A DNA stretch of 27,199 nt, taken from Hofstenia miamia. Taxonomy: Eukaryota > Xenacoelomorpha > Acoela > Hofsteniidae. Shown here piece by piece: positions 10,555-19,400 of this stretch (positions are counted from its first letter, which is position 1; every line of letters starts with the position of its first letter). The position numbers and the translations under genes were made by a program. The stretch covers positions 300,376-327,574 of the forward strand of contig CABFPE010000202.1 in assembly GCA_900660155.1 (NCBI GenBank), written 5' to 3'. A model generated the notes under the pieces. That model was given only the letters and a program-made list of their open reading frames with translations, was not told where the DNA came from and did no database searches.

Positions 10555-12861
10555 TTATGGTGCTGAAATTAGTTTTTCAACTTCCGCTTTGCATTTTGTT
10601 CGCAAGATGGGTTCATCAACATCTGTTTCCTTTAGAGACATCTCTAATTTTGTAACGACAGCTCCATCATTTCTGACAAGTTGCCGCATAAATGGAAGGC
10701 ATGTTGTGGTGTCAACTAGCCAAAGAAACTTTCTTGAACCTCTAGGCTTTGAGTAAACATAGGCATTGTTTTGTTTATCAAATTTTTCAAACTTCAAATT
10801 AAAAATGTCATACTGACTAACTTGAAAACCTCCTGCGGATTTGCCACATCTGCAGTTTCCTAAAGAACAGTATATTTTTTGATTATTATTATAGTATTTA
10901 TACTGAGTTCTCGATTTAGTTTCCATATATTTTTGTTTGCTATTGTAGAAAATACGTATTGAAAACCCTGAGACAACAATGAACCCCTTTGCTGAAATTT
11001 CTTCAATATCACAAGGAGAAGTCATCAATGCAGTAGTTGAAGAAGGTGGGGCTGATGTTGCTCGTGAAGTAAATGGGTCCGTTTGATCCAGTAAAGAAGT
11101 TGCTGAAATTTGTTTTTCAAATTCCGCTTTGCATTTTGTTCTCAAGATGGGTTCATCAACATCTGTTTCCTTTAGAGACATCTCTAATTTTGTAACGACA
11201 GCTCCATCATTTCTGACAAGTTGCCGCATAAATGGAAGGCATGTTGTGGTGTCAACTAGCCAAAGAAACTTTCTTGAACCTCTAGGCTTTGAGTAAACAT
11301 AGGCATTGTTTTGTTTATCAAATTTTTCAAACTTCAAATTAAAAATGTCATACTGACTAACTTGAAAACCTCCTGCGGATTTGCCACATCTGCAGTTTCC
11401 TAAAGAACAGTATATTTTTTGATTATTATTATAGTATTTATACTGAGTTCTCGATTTAGTTTCCATATATTTTTGTTTGCTATTGTAGAAAATACGTATT
11501 GAAAACCCTGAGACAACAATGAACCCCTTTGCTGAAATTTCTTCAATATCACAAGGAGAAGTCATCAATGCAGTAGTTGAAGAAGGTGGGGCTGATGTTG
11601 CTCGTGAAGTAAATGGGTCCGTTTGATCCAGTAAAGAAGTTGCTGAAATTTGTTTTTCAAATTCCGCTTTGCATTTTGTTCTCAAGATGGGTTCATCAAC
11701 ATCTGTTTCCTTTAGAGACATCTCTAATTTTGTAACGACAGCTCCATCATTTCTGACAAGTTGCCGCATAAATGGAAGGCATGTTGTGGTGTCAACTAGC
11801 CAAAGATACTTTTTTGAACCTCTAGGCTTTGAGTAAACATAGGCATTTTTTTGTTTATCAAATTTTTCAAACTTCAAATTAAAAATGTCATACTGACTAG
11901 ATTGAAAACTTCTTTCAGTTTTGCCGCAATCACAGTTTCTTAAATTGCAATATATTCTTAGACTGCCATCAGAGAATTCATAGCGGGTCTCCGTTTTAGT
12001 TTCTATATATTTTTGTTTGCTATTGTAGTGAAATCTTATTGAATGCCCTGAGACAACAATGGTCCCCTTTGCTGAAATTTCCTCAATATCACAAGGAGAA
12101 GTCATTAGGTCAGCAGTTGAAGAAGGTGGGGCTGATGTTGCTTGTGAAGGTAATGCGTCTGTTTGATCGAGGAAAGAGGCTGAAGTAAAGGCAACAGTTG
12201 GAGTAAGTGAGGCTGGTAGAATTTGTAAGGAGAGCGAATTTGGCGAGTTTTGTTGAGAACTCATGCCGTTTTTTAGCAGACGTAGTTGCTTTTGAATAGC
12301 TTCCTTGCACAATGGAATTATGCAATAATCACTATCATTAACATTAAACAATTGATAGGACAATCGCTGAGTTACTGTGTTTTGATTTAGAAGTTTCACT
12401 TCATGTAGCAAGCATGTGTTTTCATCTATCAAAACCACCTTCATCATTTTCCCATTTATGGGCTTGGAATATTTTCCAAATTCTTTATGTCCTCTTTGTA
12501 TATTACCTTGTTTCACTAGACCATCTATATCATAATAGGATTTTGTTTCCAGAATTAGTCTTTCTTTGCATTCGCACTGTTCCAATACCACTTTACACAT
12601 CAAAGTAGTTTCATCATTTGCATAAACCAAAGCATTTTTACCCATAAGAAATTCTAAATATTTGAATTTTGCATTGTAGTGAATCTTGGTTGAGAGAAAG
12701 CTTTTGCTATGTTTCAGCATCCCTTCAACAGATGTTGATTTAACATTGCATTCTTTTTAACGTTCTTGAATTTCAAACTGCAGATACACAAAGATAATAA
12801 CAAGAGCAACAAGTAGGCAAAGTAGGAGACAGATTGCAGTAATGGAAATCGTCCTGTTCAT
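10555..12861 (-). CDS. unrecognised four-domain secreted or anchored protein, one in-frame stop
   Basis: I do not recognise this family. An ATG at 12861 opens a frame starting MNRTISITAICLLLC, then a continuous Leu/Val/Ile stretch to FVYLQ. This is a signal peptide or single membrane anchor. After QER an in-frame TAA (12757-12759) interrupts. The same frame then runs open for 733 codons, with the first Met at 12720 (721 residues) and the stop at 10555. The protein from that Met holds four related domains: a divergent one (residues about 8-150) and three close copies (about 218-360, 398-540, 578-720). They are joined by Ser/Thr/Pro-rich linkers such as TSRATSAPPSSTT. Shared features are YN-K-KYxE, a CxC pair, YDI, YSKP and LVDTTTCLPF. 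Even Cys spacing and the leader suggest an extracellular role, which is inference. Either the TAA is a real nonsense mutation, a sequencing error, or the short form starts at 12720 without a leader. Confidence 0.8.
10561..12180 (-). repeat. 540-bp tandem repeat, three copies, coding
   Basis: Three head-to-tail units of exactly 540 bp (10561-11100, 11101-11640, 11641-12180), each encoding 180 residues (one domain plus linker). By direct line comparison the first two differ at only 3 positions, all in the first 45 bases, where the outermost unit meets the unique stop region. The third unit matches the second almost perfectly over its first 250 or so bases and then diverges clearly over the part coding for the domain's N-terminal half. 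The pattern indicates a very recent duplication plus gene conversion. Confidence 0.95.
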
Positions 12862-13531
12862 TTCCAATTTCAAGCAACTATGAAGTGAATGGCATAGCAA
12901 TTAAGTAATAGAGATATTGTGATGGCCAAATATTATGTTGTACTTCTAATACGTATTGCCAAATTCTATGCATATATTATGTCTTGCATTGCCTAAGTGA
13001 TATTAATTCACAATTTTAATGGGAATTTGTTTGATCGGGGGTTGCATGCATACAAATAATTTCTTTGGTTTAAATTTGTGCTACAATAAATTCTAAATTT
13101 ATCCTTGTATATGGATTTGTATATAAGTCAAACTATGGAATAATGTGAAATATTTTTAGTATATGTAATAAATTGAGTTGACTGTGAAAAGTGAGATTAT
13201 AGTTACTTGATCTTCCTTAATTATAATTTACTTGTACACGGTCGTTTTAGTGTATTTTACTTATACTCATAGAGGTTGTAGCTAGATAGATGTTAGGAAA
13301 TAACTTTATTAATTAAGCCTGCTATTAACTATTAATTTGCAATAATTTTCTGTAACATGACATCATGCTGAGGCAAAACAGCAATATGTATACTTCAAAA
13401 TTGCACTTTGTAAGAGGATTTCTAACGATTAAATATGTTCTCCATGATTAAAAAAGTTAAAAGAACACTATATTTATAAAAATATTACAAAATTGCCTAC
13501 ACAATTATATGAACACATAATCTTATCTTGC

Positions 13532-13536
<5 letters not shown>
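12862..13536. other. upstream region of the multi-domain gene, AT-rich
   Basis: This should contain the promoter and 5' UTR of the minus-strand gene that starts at 12861. No TATA box or other element can be singled out in such AT-rich DNA, and I see no exon in it. Confidence 0.4.
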
Positions 13537-13566
<30 letters not shown>

Positions 13567-13775
13567 NNNNNNNNNNNNNNNNNNNNNNNNNNNNNNNNNN
13601 NNNNNNNNNNNNNNNNNNNNNNNNNNNNNNNNNNNNNNNNNNNNNNNNNNNNNNNNNNNNNNNNNNNNNNNNNNNNNNNNNNNNNNNNNNNNNNNNNNNN
13701 NNNNNNNNNNNNNNNNNNNNNNNNNNNNNNNNNNNNNNNNNNNNNNNNNNNNNNNNNNNNNNNATATATATATAT
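13537..13775. repeat. (AT)n tract containing a 197-base assembly gap
   Basis: An AT dinucleotide run occupies 13537-13566 and 13764-13775, with Ns at 13567-13763. The gap is surely the unresolved middle of the same microsatellite, so its length is only an estimate. Apparent open frames crossing the gap are artefacts. Confidence 0.95.
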
Positions 13776-13849
13776 GGTGTTTCGTCATTTTATAACTATA
13801 TAAAGGGAATTTATGTTATGCATAACCATTTTGTTATTTTTCCAGTACT

Positions 13850-14460
13850 TTTAATTTTAGACATTTATTTAGACACTAGACTAAAAATATTAAAACTATA
13901 CTACAAAAATGGAGACAGTGCCACAGCGGCATTACGTGTATACAAAACAGCACACCACTTTCACAAAGAAATATTTTCTATTACAGCTGTCACTAACAGG
14001 ATAAGAGAATTTGAAAAGACAAAATACTTGCACAGTGCTGCTAAATCAGGGAGACCATTGCTCCAAGAAGACCGGAAAACAATGGTAATGAGTGCGCTGA
14101 AAACTCTGCAAGATACGAAGACGTGCACGGCCATGCAAGTTTTTCTTCTATTGCTGCAGCTACTACAATTCCAAAGAAAAGTGTTCTGAAAGCAAGCGGT
14201 ATGCGGACATACAAAATTGTCTTGCATCAAACTATCACTAAAAAATTATGTGTGTGGATGGCATTCAGTGCAAATTATCTGCTAAAGCCATTTCTCTTTC
14301 TGGGTACAGAAATCAGGATAATTACACCAGTATGCCAGATGCGTATTCTCTTTATGTGTGAGGTGTGCGCCGCACACCTTCTAACCAGCATTTTTATGAT
14401 TTTACAGCATTTTTTCCTATCACTTATTTGGGAACTGAGTAAATTTAACACCGCATCAAA
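13850..14460 (+). pseudogene. mariner-like transposase remnant, DUF4817-type N-terminus
   Basis: The open piece from about 13863 reads KILKLYYKNGDSATAALRVY, the layout of the DUF4817 helix-turn-helix found at the start of many invertebrate mariner-like transposases. It is followed by AVTNRIREFEKT, KSGRPLLQED (a GRP linker), and after a frameshift near 14140 by a second HTH ending in SGMRTYKIVL. The next recognisable piece is CVWMAFSANYLLKPFLF (about 14249-14300), equivalent to the VWCGF...GPFFF segment late in the catalytic domain. The first catalytic Asp region between these two is deleted. The remainder to 14460 is a poor frame. A dead, internally deleted copy. Confidence 0.75.
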
Positions 14461-14469
14461 CTGATTTTT

Positions 14470-15040
14470 ACACTATATTTTTATAAATAGTAATTTGTGA
14501 TTAAATATAAATACTCAATCGAATTGAGTCTCCATTTTAATAACGCATTGCTTTCAGTACTTTCTTACAAAACCTGTATCTAAATTACAATTTTGGTAAA
14601 ATTAAAGCATTTCGATTTTTTGATCCATAATTTATAAATTGGTTTAATTTGCTAGTACATGTATTATCTTGTTTAGCAATCATATCACTGATAAATTAAA
14701 ATGTTCTAGTTACTTTAATCGTGAATGTCGCAATAAGCTAAGTATTGCGACATCCACACTTCAATAATAGTTTTTAATGTTAAGAATTAGTAATAAAACA
14801 CTAGATGAATTGACAATATTTAAGACATAGTAAATGATTAAGCGTTATTTTGAAGGAATTGTAATACAAATGCTTTATTTAACAATTAAATTTCTTAAAA
14901 AGTAGAAATGCTTCGTGAATATTTTTAATTTCAGTATTTTAAGATAGTGCAAATTTCTGTAGAAATTCCATGCTCATTAATGAAAACCGTTCAGAATTAA
15001 AATTGTCTTATGGGCAAATAACAACTCACTGTGGAACCCC
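14470..15040. other. gene-free AT-rich stretch with a small hairpin
   Basis: No gene is visible. A 12-13 bp inverted repeat (gaatgtcgcaata and tattgcgacatcc) lies at about 14722-14754 with a loop of about seven bases. Nothing else stands out. Confidence 0.5.
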
Positions 15041-15121
15041 AATTTTTCAATTTTTGTGTGCTTACCCCAGTAATTTACATAAGCCCCTAGAGTCCATGTG
15101 GACCTCGTTTGAGAACCACTG
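15040..15121 (-). mobile_element. solo hAT (Charlie/Tip100-like) terminus
   Basis: The stretch ends cgtttgagaaccactg at 15121. Read from the end inward it is CAGTGGTTCTCAAACG, the widely shared terminal sequence of hAT-Charlie-type elements. It continues into AGGTCCACATGGACTCTAG and a CCC-containing stretch. The opposite end was not found in the window, so this is a truncated copy or one with a decayed left end. The 8-mer after it is ttctaaat. Confidence 0.75.
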
Positions 15122-15822
15122 TTCTAAATGATACAAGCATGTAAATTTTCCAGTTTATACTCGATTCAACATTAGTCATGCGTTAGTGAACCACGTTTTC
15201 GAACCAAAGTAAAAGACCAAGTCCTTTGAGATCATGCTGCACCATAATAACTGATCTTCCTGTTGGTATTTTAAATTGCCTAGTGTATACTGGTCTTCAA
15301 TGTCTTGATGAAGGCAGCTTTCAAATATATAAGGCAAAAAATAAAGCCTTTTATTCACCAAAATGGTTCAATACAAGATTGTGTTTTCATATATTTTCAC
15401 CAAAGAACGGGAAGATCAATAAAGACAAATTCAAGCATAAAATTTGCATGCATATAGTAATAAATATTTACATCAGACATAAAGGCAACACAATTTAACT
15501 GTGCATTAAAGTTTTTGGCTCTTGATTATTTTCAGCATTCATCACCAAGCAATAACAAAGACATCATTGCAATCATTTAACATGATCGTAAAATTTTGAG
15601 CAGAATTGTTTAATAATAATTTAATGTTGAAATGTAATATTTTCTACTTTCATCTTTGCGTTTTAAACAAAATAAACAGAAATATTTCAAATCTATATTT
15701 TGGAGTCAGTACGAACTTAGATATTTGAAAAATGAAAGAAACTATGGCATATCCAATAGCATTACAATGAACTTTAACATTCCATAAGGTTTCCACTTTG
15801 CCCTGCAGAGCTGGACATATGG
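15122..15822. other. unassigned stretch with a 90-codon frame
   Basis: A plus-strand frame at 15226-15498 reads TDLPVGILNCLVYTGLQCLD and later FSPKNGKINKDKFKHK. It has less biased composition than most chance frames here, but I cannot place it in a family and it lacks a clear splice context. A tattttcag acceptor-like site at about 15534 precedes a short frame HSSPSNNKDIIAII ending in TAA. Neither is strong enough to call a gene. Confidence 0.25.
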
Positions 15823-15895
15823 CCAAGGCTGGAAACAGGTTGGGCTGGTCTGCGCGGGCTGTAGGCTGACCCGGCCCATGTGGGCCGTGGGACGA
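15823..15895. mobile_element. GC-rich island resembling a hAT terminus
   Basis: A sharply GC-rich patch (ggttgggctgg, gcgcgggctg, gacccggcccatgtgggccg) stands in AT-rich DNA. Such CCCGGCCC/GGGC patches are typical of the ends of many hAT elements. It contains a small inverted repeat, ggcccatgtgggcc. No partner end was found, so the element type is inferred. Confidence 0.4.
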
Positions 15896-16149
15896 AAATT
15901 AATTATGGGTTAAAGTGTGGTCAACAATTGTGTAATTAATGTTACAAAATAGTATATTTGAAACACTTTCAAGTTTATTGTCAGTTAATTTCCGGAATTT
16001 ATTCAAAACAAATAATCAACCCAACGCTATTGATTAATGTTCCCCAATATTTATCAATTGTGTTACATCAAGGCCAGTGGCGTCGTAGGGAAGCCATCTT
16101 GTCGGCATTTCTTTGTATTTAATGAGAACGCAAAACGGTCTACAGAGTT

Positions 16150-17180
16150 TACATTGACCGGAATTTACATTAACTAAGGAATTTACACCGACCGGAATTT
16201 ACATCAACTAAGGAATTTACATCGACCGGAATTTACATCAACTAAGGAATTTACATCGACTGGAATTTACATCAACTAAGGAATTTACATCAACCGGAAT
16301 TTACATCAACTAAGGAATTTACATCGACTGGAATTTACATCAACTAAGGAATTTACATCAACCGGAATTTACATCAACTAAGGAATTTACATCGACTGGA
16401 ATTTACATCAACTAAGGAATTTACATCAACCGGAATTTACATCAACTAAGGAATTTACATCGACTGGAATTTACATCAACTAAGGAATTTACATCAACCG
16501 GAATTTACATCAACTAAGGAATTTACATCGACTGGAATTTACATCAACTAAGGAATTTACATCAACCGGAATTTACATCAACTAAGGAATTTACATCGAC
16601 TGGAATTTACATCAACTAAGGAATTTACATCAACCGGAATTTACATCAACTAAGGAATTTACATCGACTGGAATTTACATCAACTAAGGAATTTACATCA
16701 ACCGGAATTTACATCAACTAAGGAATTTACATCGACTGGAATTTACATCAACTAAGGAATTTACATCAACCGGAATTTACATCAACTAAGGAATTTACAT
16801 CGACTGGAATTTACATCAACTAAGGAATTTACATTTACTGGAATTTACATCAACTAAGGAATTTACATCGACCGGAATTTACATCAACTAAGGAATTTAC
16901 ATCGACTGGAATTTACATCAACTAAGGAATTTACATTTACTGGAATTTACATCAACTAAGGAATTTACATCGACCGGAATTTACATCAACTAAGGAATTT
17001 ACATCGACTGGAATTTACATCATCAACTAAGGAATTTACAACCACCGGAATTTACATCAACTAAGGAATTTACATCCACCGGAATTTACATCAACTAAGG
17101 AATTTACATCTAAGGAATTTACATCCACTGGAATTTACATCAACTAAGGAATTTACATCGACCTGAATTTACATCGACCC
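16150..17180 (+). repeat. 34-bp minisatellite with higher-order structure
   Basis: The basic dimer is an 18-mer GGAATTTACATCAACTAA followed by a 16-mer GGAATTTACATCGACT, giving 34 bp and about 30 copies estimated from length. Between about 16235 and 16815 the 16-mer alternates between CGACT and CAACC endings, a 68-bp higher-order unit. Between about 16820 and 17020 the order TTTACT, CGACC, CGACT repeats twice, a 102-bp unit. The last copies have small insertions (catcatcaac) and a lost half-unit. There is no coding potential, since taa occurs in each dimer. Confidence 0.97.
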
Positions 17181-17544
17181 GAAATCTGACAGAGCTTTCA
17201 ATTGAAGAAAATTTGAAGAGATAGCTGAACACAAATTTGATTGAAAATACACTTTATCCATTACAAATGAATATTTTTTGTGTAAGAAATTCGAAATTAT
17301 AGTAAAATTTAAAAAAATTCGTTTGAGCTCAGAAATTTCTTGCAAAAATAATTAAGTTGAAACGAAACCTTAGTATTATTTTATGCTGGTAGATTGAGAA
17401 ATCAAAATGAACAAACGTACAATATTACTTTTTTGTCAACTTCTAAAAATTGTCATGTAAATTTTCTGAAATTACTAAATTGGTTTCATATAATCCTATG
17501 ATTGTCCTCACCATGATATATAGGAATTTTCATGTATAAAGTGG

Positions 17545-17641
17545 TCGATATATACTCCAGTCGATGTAAATTCTGGTCGATGTAAATTCTGGTCTATGTA
17601 AATTCTTTAGTCTATGTAAGTTCGGGTAAATGTAAACTCTG
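17545..17641 (-). repeat. short inverted counterpart of the minisatellite
   Basis: The array reads gtcgatgtaaattctg, repeated with variants about five times. It is the reverse complement of the left array's unit (cagaatttacatcgac against ctggaatttacatcgac) and ends in the terminal sequence. It shows the unexpanded state of the terminal repeat. Confidence 0.85.
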
Positions 17642-17678
17642 TACGCCCGCATAACATCACACGCTCAGTTAATTACAG

Positions 17679-17690
17679 GGATCCATTTGA
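17679..17690 (+). mobile_element. possible hAT terminus CAGGGATCCA
   Basis: The sequence cagggatcca is the same ten bases that begin the reverse strand at 5711. It may be another solo end of that hAT family. Similarity beyond ten bases is not evident. Confidence 0.2.
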
Positions 17691-17861
17691 ACGGATAACA
17701 ATCACATTGCTTATCTGTAATTGGTCGTTCAAAACCAAGTTATTTTTGCGCGACCTAAATAGATTTCAAAACATTACATTTAGTATAGCAACTTTAACAA
17801 AGTCTGTTATGAGTATCACAAAAGATTTAATCGAATCGGGATTGAAGAAGGGCAGTCTTAA

Positions 17862-18043
17862 GCCCATGCTACACGTACAACTTTTGTTGCCAATTTTGTT
17901 GGCCATGAATATCGTTCGTGTAGCACCCCTCTTCCACAACTAAAATCGGGAGTAATTATCTAGACTAAAGTTGTTCGTTCAGTCCAACTAAATTTCGTCG
18001 GAAGTAATTAAATGACAAAAGTTGTCTGTGTAGCAGGGTGCTC
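17862..18043. mobile_element. foldback-type MITE of about 180 bp
   Basis: The left arm gcccatgctacacgtacaacttttgt (17862-17887) pairs with the right arm acaaaagttgtctgtgtagcagggtgc (about 18016-18041), sharing GCTACAC and ACAACTTTTGT. A nested inverted copy of the outer motif, cgttcgtgtagcacccc (about 17913-17929), makes the left half a hairpin on its own. There is no coding sequence. The superfamily and target duplication are not clear. Confidence 0.6.
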
Positions 18044-18045
18044 CG

Positions 18046-19165
18046 ACCAACATTTTTGTCAGAGAAATAATTCTCCAACTTTCTAGTATAATTATCACCT
18101 TCAAAGATAAATAAAAAATTTTTAAGCTATGGTTTCAATCGTTTTCAAAGTTCATTTCGTAATGTAAAATTTAAAATTAGCTTGGTTTATAGAATTAATA
18201 ATCATGATTTGTACATTTTTATGTTAAAATAAACACATATCACTCTGTAGACATTTCTTTTGTATACTTACGTATCAGCATAAAATTAAAACAATTAACT
18301 CATTAAAAAGAATCCTTTGTAGTAAACAAAAACATTTGAACTTTGCGAGTCATAAAATAGTGATTAGATTGGGAAGTCGATCACAGCATAGCTTTGCGAA
18401 CTCAAGTATTGTTTAAACAGTGCAGACACGATAATCATAGAAATGCAGTTAATATTGTAAATAAAACCTCTAAACATTGCTGTTATTTAGCATTATTAGG
18501 CATTTGGGATGATATAAAAAGTCATAAGTTTTTGGTGGTTTATGGTCTTTCAGCAACGTAAAATTCAGGACTGTGGGGTGACAGAAACACCCCAAACGAC
18601 GTAGAACGGTTAATCAAAATGATTACTGAATAGAGATATTATAGACATATTTTAGTTATACAAGTACACTGTAATATCGAATATTAAGCCAAAATGGTCC
18701 CAGTCTCAGTTGAAATTGAAAAGTTGGTCCCGGTCTCATACTAATCTTGTCTAACGATGTGGATCTGGTATCGGGATCAGATCAATTTCATCAGTACTCT
18801 ATAGATTAAACCACAATCATTGTTTTGTGAAATCTGGAGAGAGAGAAAAAGGACATTAATACATATACTACTAATCTTACAAATTTTATTCATTTGCATT
18901 AGTGGTTGTCAATCTTTAGCATTCATTTTTCTATAACACTTAGTAATTACAATTTCAAATTATTCGAGAATAGAAAAAGAGTTCTAGAGCCAGGGGTATC
19001 GCATCAATAATTTTGATCCTTAGCAAATCGATGGTTTGAGAATGGAATGATCTTAGCTGAAATTGCACTTTTTGTAGATTTAGGATCAACACTTGTGCCA
19101 TGTAAAACAAAACACTAAAATTAGGGAAATGATGAATCTCTAGTATTACAAAGTTTAATATAGAG
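18046..19165. other. gene-free AT-rich stretch
   Basis: No exon or element recognised. A short repeated phrase, tggtcccagtctcagt and tggtcccggtctcata, occurs near 18700-18740. Confidence 0.45.
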
Positions 19166-19170
19166 TGTTA

Positions 19171-19176
19171 TTTATT
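19171..19176 (-). promoter_or_regulatory. AATAAA poly(A) signal behind the 19.4-kb exon
   Basis: AATAAA on the minus strand lies about 165 bases after the stop at 19341. This is a normal 3' UTR length and supports a real gene end. Confidence 0.5.
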
Positions 19177-19340
19177 TTGTACAATAAAAACTGAACAAGT
19201 AATAGAAAATAGTGTTCACAATTTCATATTTCTTAAAGATTGAAATTTTAATAATTGATTAAAATCAATAATATTGTAAATAAATTTTGAACATTATTTG
19301 AAATATGTGATATAGCAAATTTAATATGTTGAAGAAAACA

Positions 19341-19399
19341 TTAGCAGGCATAGATGGACTTCAGAAGTTGCTCTCGCCTAGATTCGTCAGCTTTCGGAT
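19341..19399 (-). CDS. terminal coding exon of an unidentified gene
   Basis: On the minus strand a strong acceptor, aattttctttttcag, ends at 19400. The exon then completes a codon with two bases and reads PKADESRREQLLKSIYAC followed by TAA (19341-19343). The charged, helical composition is unlike the AT-driven chance peptides around it. An AATAAA follows in about 165 bases. Upstream exons must lie to the right on the minus strand, but I could not find one in the right phase (ending in one extra base). The exon is too short to name the gene. It could be an alternative last exon of the synaptotagmin-like gene, whose exon ending at 26409 has the matching phase, but nothing else favours this. Confidence 0.5.
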
Positions 19400-19400
19400 C

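Larger units (their letters stand above)
16143..17641. mobile_element. Tc1/mariner-type non-autonomous element with repeat-expanded TIR
   Basis: The left end starts CAGAGTTTACATTGACC after TA (16141-16142). The right end read inward starts CAGAGTTTACATTTACCC, and TA follows it (17642-17643). TA target duplications and matching ends fit Tc1/mariner elements. Inward from both ends the sequence is built of GAATTTACAT units in inverted orientation: about five units on the right (17550-17635) and about sixty on the left. The middle (17190-17545) is AT-rich, carries no coding sequence and has no transposase motif. The element is about 1.5 kb, most of it minisatellite. Confidence 0.72.

Noticed and set aside
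12110..12608. Frames on either strand overlapping the multi-domain gene
   Set aside because: They overlap a clearly coding region with repeated domain structure in another frame and match nothing.
13474..13803. Open frames on both strands across the Ns
   Set aside because: They consist of unknown bases plus Tyr/Ile repeats from the AT microsatellite.
16150..17180. Regular repeats and spacers suggestive of a CRISPR array
   Set aside because: The units are directly adjacent variants of one 34-bp dimer with no unique spacers, in animal-like DNA, and they have an inverted counterpart at the other end of a TA-flanked element.
17707..17943. 78-codon plus-strand frame before and into the foldback MITE
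   Set aside because: Its second half runs through the MITE arm, so the frame is not a conserved gene.
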